A stretch of DNA of 64,000 nt from Pyrocephalus nanus. Taxonomy: Eukaryota > Chordata > Aves > Passeriformes > Tyrannidae. The position numbers and the translations under genes were made by a program. The notes beneath the pieces are model-generated. The model saw only the letters and a list, made by a program, of their open reading frames with translations, searched no databases and was not told the origin of the DNA. Positions 1 to 11,245 of the stretch are shown in pieces; the first letter of the stretch is position 1, and each line of letters begins with the position of its first letter. The stretch is from assembly GCA_038380795.1 (NCBI GenBank), contig CM076266.1, positions 13,972,001-14,036,000 on the forward strand. The letters are read 5' to 3'.

Positions 1-2026
1 AGAGGAGGGATGTTTGACCTGGAGCTGCAGCAGGAGTTGAATCTCTCTATGGGTAAATTACATCTCTTTCACTTGCACAGTGAACCACTAGAGAAGAAGG
101 CAGGTGAGGAAGAAAAGAAATATTGACAGTAAAGTTATGGGCTACAGGACTAGGTTTGCCATTGTTGGCACAGCAAAATTTAAGAAAGATACTGGTTAAC
201 AGGAAAGCAGCAAAAAAAGATGAACTCCAATCCCTAATAATTGTGAAGTGTCCTTATTAAGTTCTCACTCATATAGTCTCCTGACCTGAGCTCAAAGCAT
301 GTTTGTAGAGCAAAACAGGTGCTAAAATAGGACATAAATGCTAGAACTTATATTATAGATAAGACTGATGTGCTGATTGTTATCTAACACTGTTCATACA
401 AGATCTGATTTTTAAAATTAATCCTGTTATTTTCAAATATTTTTCTGCAATTTGGACTTAGAGAGTTACTGATTGGCAATATGTCAGATTTAGAAGTGTT
501 TGCACAGTTCTTATCATTTTATTGCTTATCCAGTAGTAGCTTAAGCTATGCTAAAACAGCAAATGCATAATTTAAGACGGAAAAAAAGGTTGTTTCTCAG
601 GAAAAGTTTTAATGGAGGCATTGAGATTATCAAGTCCAAAGGGTCTTTTTCCAAAAAACCAATGAATGAGGGAAAGCAGTGAATTATATTAGAGGCCTGA
701 CTGAAATGTTAAAAATTATTTCTGATGATATGAACACCATAAAATAAAACTATGTGCTTATCTGCCTAGAATATATAGTCCTTTTCTGAATAACATTTTC
801 ATGGGGAATAAAACCAGACAGAGTCACAGTGCAAATTCAGTTTTACATTTTAAAAAAATAACTTATGATTGCAGCCATTCAAAATGGGAATTTTACACTG
901 GACAGAATAAAGCATATTTAGCGTTTTAATGATTATGTATTGTTTAATTTGGATTAAAAAAATCCAAAGGGAGAGGACAAAAAATTAAGTCCTCTATACA
1001 GGCAACCAGAATTCCAAACTGAAACAAATCATTAAAAACAAAGATGAAAATAATGGTCCACATGTAAAGCCCTGGTGCAGAGAGTTAACTGTGCATTCAG
1101 CTGAGCACGTTTATCCTGCTCTGCCGAGACAGACTGGTAGGGTAGAAGATTTTCAGCATTTGTTCATTTAAAGATAAGGGTAACTGTGCACAGAGCACCG
1201 CAAGCAGAATGCAAAGAGACTCCCTTCAAAGTCTGTTTAAGTCAGTAAAGAGACTTCTTCAGCTTTAAAAGAATTCTTGCCCATCCTCTTGTAATTCCAC
1301 AAGCAAACTCTGCCAAGGCAGCTACTTCTAATTTCTGTTAAATGAATGATGTCTTATTCAACTCAGACTGATAAATAATTCTCTCAGCTATGGGTCTGAG
1401 CTTGCTATCTCACAGAGACTCTGATGCATTTGGTATAAGAATCAACATTATGACTCATCTGAATTATGTTACAGCAAAAACCTTATTTGGTTGATACAGT
1501 TTTTTTCCTATCAAAATGAAACACAAAGTATCTCTTTCCCTGATTTCTCTCTCCCTCTGTCATTCATTCTCTTGCACACAATTTTAATATAGAAGCTGAT
1601 TTTCTGAGAACTCTAAGTTTTTCTAGAGCTCAGAAGTGACACACAACCTTACTTGTCTTTGGTTATTTCCTTTACAGAATTTTTTTATTCAAATATTGCT
1701 TCAAAACTTATGTTCAAGAAATAAACATGCAGATATCAATGCTTACCAATAAGGTATTTCACAAGCATTCCAGCTGGGAGGAAAATCATGTTTAGGATCT
1801 GAGAAAACAAAGTGGAATATATTCTTTTTTGCCTGTAGCTTTGGAAGCTTGAAAGTCCTATTATCCTAGGAATTAAATTGGCTTACTCTAATGCATACAG
1901 ATGGCAATGCCTTGTGCTAGGTACAGCTGCCATTTTTTAATTTTTTTTTTGTCCTCAAAGGAGAGAAGGAAAAGCCTAGTCTGTCCACCTGCAACAAACA
2001 ATGAGATTTCATAACATAAAGGTTAT
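1..2026. other. unique AT-rich non-coding sequence
   Basis: Open frames here are at or below about 60 codons in all six frames. I recognise no repeat family, RNA gene or splice-flanked open exon. Short homopolymer runs (for example the T9 run near 1941-1949) are the only low-complexity parts. Intergenic or intronic sequence is the best description. Confidence 0.6.
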
Positions 2027-2085
2027 GGGTTTATTCTACATAGTCCCATATGCATTTAAGGGTTTATTCTACATAGTCCCATATG
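2027..2085. repeat. 33-bp tandem duplication (two copies)
   Basis: A 26-nt block beginning GGGTTTATTCTACATAGTCC is present at 2027-2052 and again, identical, at 2060-2085. The period is 33 bp, with seven divergent or unshared bases after each block. The perfect identity suggests a recent local duplication by replication slippage. It lies in a small open frame (2001-2183), so that frame repeats a short peptide, but nothing else suggests coding. Confidence 0.9.
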
Positions 2086-4109
2086 AATGCCTAGGGACCT
2101 CTTTTTGTGCATTTAATAATATTTTTGACAAAGGCGTGACATTTCTTAGATGGAAAACAAACTTAAAATATGATGACTGCTGAAATGCTAAAGAAGTAGC
2201 CGATGTATCCTGTGGTCAACAAATAATATCTGCAAAGAAACACAGCACTTATTTTTTTAAATATATTTATTCATAATTTAAAAAATGGAATCACTATAAT
2301 CTTCATTAGACAATCTTTGAGAAGTCTAATGCATGAAAAAAGGAATCTTCAGTTCATTGACTATTCATGCAAATATATTTCTAACTTGTTTTTTTGTGCA
2401 TGACAGTCAGTGATTTTGCTTAAATTGTTATTTTCCGCTCTCAAGGCATACAGCATCTTTTTCAGGCTCAATGTTGACTGCAAAACTTCTTATGAATAAA
2501 AAATTCAGGCTTTCAACTCTGATACCCACAACCTTTGTTTCTGGTGAAAATGTGTAGGCTACAATAAGTGCTCATAAGAATGCTCATGGAAAGCACAAGA
2601 TTCACAATATCTGTGGATAACTGTTGACAAAACCGCATAGATCAGTGAAATTCCTGTGATGTCTCCCTCAAGTTTGATAATATAAATTCTTTATCCAGTT
2701 AGGTGAATAGGTGAGTTTGACTGAGGTGAAAGTAGTTGTTCTTTGAAAATGTGAGTGATTGAGTAAGTAGATCATAAACTATACTAAGATAATGGTCACA
2801 TAAAATACTGAACTATTCCAAATATAAACTGGCTTTATAATACGTACATGTATAACCAAATTTATATGAAACTTGCACAACTCTTTTACAAGAAGGGAAT
2901 GACCTTATCCTGGCTTGATTCCTGTAGAGTAAACATGGATGATTGTTTGTTCTTTAGAAAACCTTGGAGTCATTAGATACATATGATTCACTGGAAGAAA
3001 AATAATCTAAAGAGATAGCAAAGACTTTGTTAAAAAAAAAAAAAAAAAAAAAGTTTAATCTTTGCATGTTAAGTGATTTTTTACATGTTTTCTTTAAACT
3101 GTGATGAGTGTTAAAATGAGTTCCAAATTATGAACCGTCTTAGTTGTGGTATTTGCAGTTTTTCTGTCTGGATGAAGTTTGGTCAAAGTCTCATATTCAG
3201 AGAGAGGACTTTGAGGGACAAAATGTAAAAGGAACATTTTAACTGTCATTGGTCCCAGGGAAACAGGGATCCTGACTGTGTTGCTTAGGATTGTAAGTAA
3301 GAGACTTCTTTCAACAATTTGCTGCCAGTCAGATTTGAAAACAACTTTTTATATTTTTTTCCTGCCTTCTTAAGTACATACTCGTACTTCCTGCATGTTG
3401 TGAATGAATAAACCAACCCCTAAACAAAGGTTACCCTCTGCTCTTAAATCCCTCTAGTCCCTAGACATTTCTGAGTGATGGAAATTGGATGTAGAGGCAA
3501 GGCAAACTACTCTGGCTAAATGCTTCTGAATAGGATGATGGTCTGCTGCTACATAAATCCTGTGTGCTGTCAGATCCCTGGAGCATTCTTTGTTCTGGCC
3601 TTGGAAAGATTTCTTGTCAGCCACCAGACAGTAAGAAGAAAACTGCAGTTGATTCTGTCAGAACATCACACTAAATGAACAAAGTGATGATTCTTCCTAC
3701 ATGTACATTTAAACTTCTTTTTCGGAGCTACCCCTTGTTCTAGCTCAGTTAGAAAAGGCTCAAGAAAATGAAGGTTCACCTTTTAATTATCCAAATGTTC
3801 TTTTCAGAGAACAACTATCAGTGCAATTTCCTTGAACGACATGTAATTTTTTTCTCTGCAGAGTATTGTAAACAGGGATAACATAGGACAGATGGGGAAG
3901 AGGGAAAGGTGGTAAAAGGATAGAAATATTGTGCAATAATTCTTCCAAATCTTTTCTTCCTGATGTACTGTGTTGTAATCATACATAACTCATGGCACTT
4001 ACCATTTGAAACTGCAAGCAGTAGAGATTAAACAATAAGCAGTTACTGAAGAGGTAGAGAGGGGTGATAAAGATTGCTGATGGGACTGTTATTCAGGGTA
4101 GCAGAAATG
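2086..4109. other. unique AT-rich non-coding sequence with a poly-A tract
   Basis: No gene or repeat family recognised. A run of 21 A residues lies at 3032-3052. It could be the tail of a decayed retrotransposed sequence, but no recognisable body precedes it. The longest open frame is 60 codons (3804-3986, minus) and is not protein-like. Confidence 0.55.
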
Positions 4110-4852
4110 ACAGCCCACATGGATAAAGTGTTGCAGAAAGATTTTATGATACTGAATGATTAGGCAATAAAATGGCACAAGAATGCAATATAGTTAATAT
4201 AAAGTGATGCACACAGGAAAAAAATTCTCACTTATAAATGATGAGCTTTGAGCTGATGAGGAATTTAGGAATGAAATTGTGGGATAACAGCTCAGTGTTT
4301 GTTAGTATTCAATAAACAAACCAAGTCTTAAGAAATGCTAGGAAAAAAGATTATAAAAAACCCAGGAAATATTACACTACTTTATAAATTCATTATTTAT
4401 CTGCACCTTGCATAATATGTACAATGCCAGCTCCCCCATTTAAGTTTTAACATGTGTATAAAATCATGAGAGGCATGGAGAAGGTGAGCACGGATGTCTT
4501 GCAACACAGGAACTAGGAGACCAACTGTACCTACAATTTAGTAGTTGAAAAGTTCAACATGAAAGAGGAGAAGGTCCCCATGGCATGTACAGAAGCTGTG
4601 GAATTTCTTGCCACAGGATATTGAAGAGATAAAAGTTTATGGAGTTCAAAAAGCAACTACAAAAACATAGTGAGAGGGCTAGTAAGTTCAAAGACATCAT
4701 CACCTAAGAAAGCTGTGTGTTACAAATTACTGGATTGTATTTTGGGCAAGTGTCACTTTATGCTTGCTTTGTTGTTGCACTTCTAGAGAAAAGATGCTGA
4801 GCTAGGTGGACCACTGATCTGGTCCAGCACAAGTGTTTTTATGTTCTCTTAT
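4110..4852 (+). mobile_element. ancient CR1 LINE 3' portion
   Basis: This is a badly decayed 3' half of a CR1 non-LTR retrotransposon in plus orientation. Recognisable pieces occur in the expected order: the GTGATGCACACAGGAAAAAA stretch near 4205, the ATAAAATCATGAGAGGCATG block near 4459, the GTTCAACATGAAAG region near 4552, a TGTGGAATTTCTTGCCACAGG block near 4597, and the terminal GGTGGACCACTGATCTGGTC tail near 4806 followed by GTTTTTATGTTCT. This order and tail match old CR1 subfamilies shared by birds, crocodilians and turtles. No reverse-transcriptase frame survives. The 5' boundary is approximate. Its age makes it useful mainly as evidence for a sauropsid host. Confidence 0.8.
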
Positions 4853-7800
4853 AACACAAGAGGGGTTACCCAAGTGGAAAGGATGAAACCTCAACTCTAA
4901 TGAAACAAAAAATCTCCACTGTCTTCAGCAGCATTGTGAAAAAAATGCCATTCAAAGGCTCTTTCTGCAAAAAGACATAATTCAAGTATATATATATTTG
5001 CAACTGAAGTGTAAACAGAGTGGTAAATAAGATTTACATCTAGATTTTAACTCTCCCAAGGAAAGCTGAATTGATTGATCACATTTTAGAGATGAAGTGT
5101 GGAAGCACTGACATGGAGGTAGTTTGATTCAGTGGCTGAAACTCAGGACTGCAACTTACAGCACCTTTGTTTCTATTTTGGTGAAGCCAGGGCCACGGTG
5201 TGAGACACAGGCAGGTCAGGTCTTTGGAAATATTTGCGGCTGAAGCTGGGATATTGATTTGATTTCTCTGAGAAGAAAGGCATTTGTGGGAGTGTTTATC
5301 TGTAACTACAGTTTGTTGCTTCTGTTTTGTCCAACGTGATGCTCTCTGCTTTGTTGCTAGATGTTAATTTACTGCACCTCAATGAAGCTAAGCTATGACT
5401 TTTTTTCTGACATTTTAGCAAGTAAAATGTGATTCTGAGAACTCAGAGTAAAATCATGACCTAACCTTTCCCAACATAATGATAATAATGATACCATTTA
5501 CAGGAAAAATTGCTTTAAATTGGTTAGAAAACACTTACGCTAAAAGACATCTTACCAACGCTAGGGAAGAAAATTCAGAGTACATTTTCATAGTTAATTT
5601 TGGTTAAATAGGCTAATTAATGTTTTCTGCATAGCAGCCAAGATTGCCATGTGGCTGCAATCGCTGCTGGGAGCAAATGTTGCTTGTTTTTCCTTTTCAG
5701 TTTGTTCTTGGATTCTGTGCCTGGCTTTATATGGATCCTGTGCGTGGCATTATAAATTTAAAAAAAATTACTTGCCTGATGCCTGAGAAATAGAGCTCCT
5801 AATAGGGTGCCATGTGTCTGGCCTATTCAGAAGGTGGATTTGCATTCACCTCACAGATTTTTGCATGCCATTTTCTGTGTTTGAGCACAGAGTTAGAGCA
5901 CAGCATCCCCATAGTCCATCTCAGCAGGTATTGGGTTCTGAACAACAAAGATCCTGGGTGAGAATAAAACTTGGTAGTACCCAGAGTACCAAGCCCTGCC
6001 TCAAGCTGGTTGCTATGTGGAAGTTAAGCTTGGAGCAAACTATAAGATGCATGAATCAACCATGATTGTACCAGCATCCCTGTTTTCAGCACTTAAGTAT
6101 TGACTCTCCCTACTCTTAAACTTTAGGCATGAGATTTACACTTTGCTTTACTCCTTGTAAATGCCTGTTTACAGTCTAAAGTCCTTCCAAACCTTGAGTT
6201 TTGCCTAGAATAAGACTGTCAGAGAAATAACTCCTCAACTCTTCTCCTTTGCGTCCTCCTTGGAGCCCTGCAGGAACACTTCAGTCATGTTTTCATGACT
6301 TTTCTCTTTAATTGTCAATGATATTAACTTTTTTTTTCTTTTAAGGAAGAAGGAATCTGGTTTTTATAATCAAATGGCAGCAGGAGCTGGAGTTCTCAAA
6401 AATTCATCAGAGATGGTGAGATTCGTGATAAAAATCTGCCTCAGGAGATCTACTTTCATCTTTTACTCACTCCATCTTTTTCCTTGCTTACAGGTTGCAG
6501 AGGTGGAGCCCTGAATAAGCCTCAAATACTACTGAAAAAGATGACTTTGAATCTCACCTATTGTCACTGCAAATAATACTATTGGGGTGGCAGCAGTTTT
6601 TCTGTTCCTGTTGTAGAGCTTTCAGATTTGAGCTGTCCTGCAATAGAAGCAACACATGGTGTGAAGCAGACTTTGGTCTGAGACTACAGGGGCTGTAATT
6701 AATCTTAATTGAAACCATGTCTGTGAGACAGAGGGACAAATGTCTTTAGGACCATCTCTACAGCTGCATCTCTTCTGATTAGAAACAGCACTAGCAAGGG
6801 GAAAATAAAACCCAGTATTGGATATTATGGGTAAGCTAATGCTGTGTAATGCCCCAGATTGTACTACAGGAAGAATTTATGGTAGAACTTTAAAGCTACT
6901 GTTTTTTTTCTAAGTAGAAAACGCTGTAAGGATGAATAGTAGTTTTAAATATATGTATTTCCTTTCTATTGGTTCTTTACAGGTTATTTCACTATATTTT
7001 TATTACATATGTCTAGCCACAGGGAGAAGATGATTAAGTGGTCTAATTTTTCCTTATCTCCTATCTTCACTGCTTGACCTTCCTGTTTGAGTGTATTGGG
7101 TATTTCCAACTGAGTTTCTATTATGAAATCCAGATATTGTTCTGGAAATGTGTAGGTTTTGATGAACTACAAGAGAAACACAGGTGGATTTTTGATAGCA
7201 ACATACTTGAGTTCCTGCCAGTTCATTTTATGGGCTTCTAGAGGCTTCAAAGGAACCATGTTATGCAGAATCTGCCATTTTGACAAAGCCTGTCACGCCA
7301 GTGCTCTGGGGCTGGGTTTCCTGTGAGTCTGCAGACTGACTCCCTGCCATACAGGCACGAACCACAGGAGCTTTGGATCAGTTTTGCAGGTGAGATCTGA
7401 AGTCTAGGCTCATCCTCCATTTCAGATGAGATTCTTCAGCATGCAGTGGCTCCGAACACGGACTGGGGATCTCAGGAGCTCCTCATCAGTGCTGCTTTCC
7501 CGTGCTAGACTGACAGTCAACAAGGAAGCTGTTGTGGTGCCCTTCTGACCCTTTGATATTGCTACAACCAGTGGGAAAAGATGAAACTGGGAGTAACAGG
7601 GAGGTTCTAACACACTGAGTAGGATTATTGTGATAAACTGGGGAAATGCAAACCTTGCTTCTATAGTCTCTTGCCCCTGCAGCATGCAGCCTGGAAGCCC
7701 TGGGGGCTCCAGCTCTGTTATTCCCTCCTGCAACACTGTTTGGCAGCTTTGTAGTTCTCCTGTGAGCCAGTGATCTCACAGCTCCAGATCCACTGCTGTG

Positions 7801-10800
7801 GAAGAGCAGGCAGCAGTTTTCCAAACTCATCTGTAAAATTACAGCACTTCTAACTTCCTGCAGTCAAAAGAGCCATGCCAGGTACCTCACAGCTTGTGCT
7901 TCTTCCAAATGTTGTTGTGGGTGTCTCAGATGGTACTGGGCACATAAAGTTGTGCTGCATATTTCCACATCAGTTTTTTGCAAAGGAATGTTTTGATTCC
8001 TTAGAGCAGAATCTTATTACAATTAATTTTCAGCTGAAATGTCTACTTTCTGCTTACCATTTCATCTGAAATGAATGGCTGCTTTACTTGAAATTTCAGA
8101 ATTCTTTGTAAAATGAAAACAGTTCATTTAGACCGGATCAGCATTGGCCTTTGAAGAGAATGGAACTGGATTTCTTCTGACTCCTTCAAATCTTTGCTGG
8201 TAGAATCTTCTTCTTCTTGGCTTCTTCCAGAAAAACCCTTAGAATACTGATGCTCACATACACTGTTTCATACTCAATTAATCTAGTTCCTTGTCTGAGA
8301 CACTTCACAAATTATTGTAATATTGCCATTATTATTCAGGAATACTATATCTAATTATGCTAACACCGCAGCATCGATTTCACTGATGAGATCAGATTCT
8401 ATCTGATTCAGTTGAATTCTTTTTCTTCAAATACTGTCCATTCAGAATGAAATTTCTCATCCGTCTAGTCTTCTCTTAGTTGTCCCCTTGCCAACCACTT
8501 CCACCTTGTTGTTGCTCACTCCAGCTGTTTTATAACATACATACATTTATAAGTTGCACATAAGGTCTCCAGTAGTGTAAATATTTGATTTATTTAAATG
8601 CAAGTCATAAGCATCATTTTTTCCTTCTTCCTATTTGTTTGTGTCATATTGTGTTGCTTCTAGGAGTAATTAGACTCCAAGTTTTTCAGGACAGGGAACA
8701 CATTTTCTGGGTTGGCACAGCGAGTCCCAGTATTGACCAAGACTAGGAGGCATTGCTATAACATAAATAAATAATAACATCTCTAAAACTCTTTTCATCA
8801 CCTTAATGGCTATGTGATCTCTGAGCATTTTTGTGATCACAGTAAGTAGTTGTAGAAAGCATTGTGATAACGTCAATAGAAGCATGGTATGGTAATGTAA
8901 AATTAATGAGCTAGATGGTAATCTTTTTAAGCAAATCGTGTTCTGTAATACAGCACACCCTCTCAATTAGTCTGTTCTCAGGAGCCAAGGAATAAGTGTA
9001 TTGTGTGTCAAGTGCACAGTAAAATTGACTGCATTACTTGGGAAGATCAGCACAGCTGATAGTCAAAGTGCAATAACCTCATATGGAACCTTACAGTGGA
9101 GAGCATTGTAGAGGGAATTCTTGGTACTTTCATGTTTATGTTTTAATGTCCCACAGGTATTTGCTAGTAAAGGGAAGGAGACTTCAGTGTCTTTTGTTAT
9201 GGAAATCAAAATAAGGAAGCTGGGCTGTTGTCTTCTGAAAGCTTGTGCTCTCCCAGAGGGTCATTAATGAAAGGTATGACTAGCAGGGGGTGTGAAGACC
9301 TGGATCATACTCTCCTTGCCTATTACCTTTCAAATCATTAAGACTAAGATTCAGAATTTTTTACCTGTTTGAATCTATCCATAATAAACAGTGTGAAGCA
9401 TAATACCAAGTTGAAAAGGTATGTGATGTACAGTCATGGCAACTGCCAGTCTGGAGGAAAAGGCTACTTGGTGGAAGGAAGCCTGGGGATTGTACAATGC
9501 TGACAAGCAATAAAATTATGCTGCTTTATATGATACTTTCTGAACACCAAGCAGAGTTTTTTTCAGTTTTACCTCTGTTGCCATTTTTGCCTGTGCATTA
9601 TATGCCTTAACAACATGGCCACACACACAGGTATCATCAACACAGAGGAGCTACAAGCTGATGTATAATACTCACTGGAGTAGCAGTGATGCAAAGAATA
9701 TATTTGATCCTATAGATCACTCAGAGAAACTTCCAGTTTCTTTAATGAGCTCCATGGGAATTTGATTAAAGACTTTCAAACTGGGTTCGTTATTTCTGAT
9801 GAAGGGATAGGGAAGAAATTCATTAATGGAACAATTTCTGGAGGCTAGGACTTAAATTTGGTTTACGTCATGAGTGAGATTCATTTTGTCTCACACTGTA
9901 GCTCAGTGGACATTAATCTATATTACAGTTCTGCAGCCAGTGAGAATATAAATTTTTATTTGGGATCAGAAATTGAAAATATGGCCAGTCACGGGTCAAA
10001 CAAAAACTAGTACAAAATCTTTTCAACTTTCAGAAAATTTTGACCAGATCTTTATTTACTGAAAAGTTTTACTTAATATTACTCCAATTTAGAAAGAATG
10101 TTGTTTGTCTTGTGTTTTGTTTTATAACCAACTTTAAATATGTCCTGATTCATTGGAATGCTTTGGGAAAGATGCCCTAAGATACAGAAACAACAGACTG
10201 ATGTTGACTGCAAAGGAAGATGAAGCTTATCTTCTATTTTAAGTTGCTGCATGCTAATATCTCATTCTCACAGAAGAAGCTTCTCCACATGGTCAAAATA
10301 GTAACATGGTACAACAATGTTAAAGACATATCAACACCTGTTTTTCATTCTATGTCCCTAAATTATTAAAAGAAAAAATGCGGGGTTTCTTTGATAATTG
10401 CTGCAGAGGGCAAAATAATGTTTTATGTCTTCCCTCATGTTCTTTTACTGCATATAATTTCAGTTTACTGCAGAGACATTACTTGGAATCATAAGCAATT
10501 GTAGTCTACAGCATTAATGGTGTATACACTAATATAGTTCACTTTATGAAAAAGCTATTGGACCTCTTTTATTTTATTTATTAACACTGTTACAGATTCT
10601 ATTTTCATTCAGGTCTTCAGCAGTGGGTAAACAAAGGAACTATTGATTCTATACAGAAAAGTTTCTGACAACTTCAATTACAAAAATATTCCTTTGTTCA
10701 AATGGCAGATCATAATCCTGGAAAATTTCCTACCACTATGGGTTTTGTCTGAAGGTTAATTTATCAGTTGGCATACCACTGGGTCCAAACCTGCTTTTAC

Positions 10801-10980
10801 TGAAGTAAGCGGGAATTTTGCCATTGGCTTCGAGAGGAGCAGGTGCACGCCCCTAATGAGGTGTGTAATGGAAATGGTGTACACACAAAAAACCTGGACA
10901 CAGCCAGCATGAGAAACACTGGATAAGAAGAAGGATTTCTCAGAATCCCAGAGCACGTGAGCAATATGTTGCAGTGACAT
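4853..10980. other. unique non-coding sequence
   Basis: No gene recognised over about 6 kb. Two overlapping minus-strand frames at 7422-7736 (104 codons) and 7486-7830 (114 codons) occupy different phases of a less AT-rich patch and resemble no family I know. A 98-codon minus frame at 8670-8966 is likewise unremarkable. There are no long microsatellites and no CR1 tails. Confidence 0.5.
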
Positions 10981-10999
10981 TTAAGCATTGACAAGAAAA

Positions 11000-11245
11000 G
11001 TGAAGAGATCAAGTGAAAGAATAGAATAGACAAGAAGATACTGTCACACTGGAACAATTCACCTCGTGCTTGGAAAAGTTTATAAAAACCTTGAATAGGG
11101 AGGGAAAGGGCATCATGATAAATGAGAGCACCTAAGCCACATTAGATCAGCTGATAACACAGTCATCTTTGCCAAAATCCCTGAAGACCTTGAAGCACTG
11201 GCGAGAGAATTAATCATGAAAAGTAGGCTTGAGCAATTAGGATAG
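11000..11245 (+). pseudogene. reverse-transcriptase fossil of a non-LTR retrotransposon (RTE/L1-like)
   Basis: Conceptual translation gives reverse-transcriptase palm-domain pieces in the correct order but in different frames. From 11028 the frame reads RQEDTVTLEQFTSCLEKF, matching the conserved (R/K)QGD-(T/S)-(I/V)-S-P-x-LF turn and following helix of non-LTR enzymes. It continues through LNREGKGIMINE and stops at 11133. A second frame, open from 11126, reads HIRSADNTVIFAKIPEDLEA and then a helix ending LEQLG before a stop at 11243. The catalytic [YF]ADD motif is degraded to SADN at 11147-11158, so the second aspartate is lost. A weaker upstream match (KSEEIK near 10996) suggests a further indel. 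The pattern is closer to RTE/BovB or L1-type enzymes than to CR1, whose region around FADDTK reads differently. It is non-functional. Clade assignment is tentative. Confidence 0.72.

Noticed and set aside
7422..7830. Overlapping 104- and 114-codon minus-strand frames
   Set aside because: Two different phases are open over the same less AT-rich patch, with no recognisable motif and no supporting splice signals; expected by chance.
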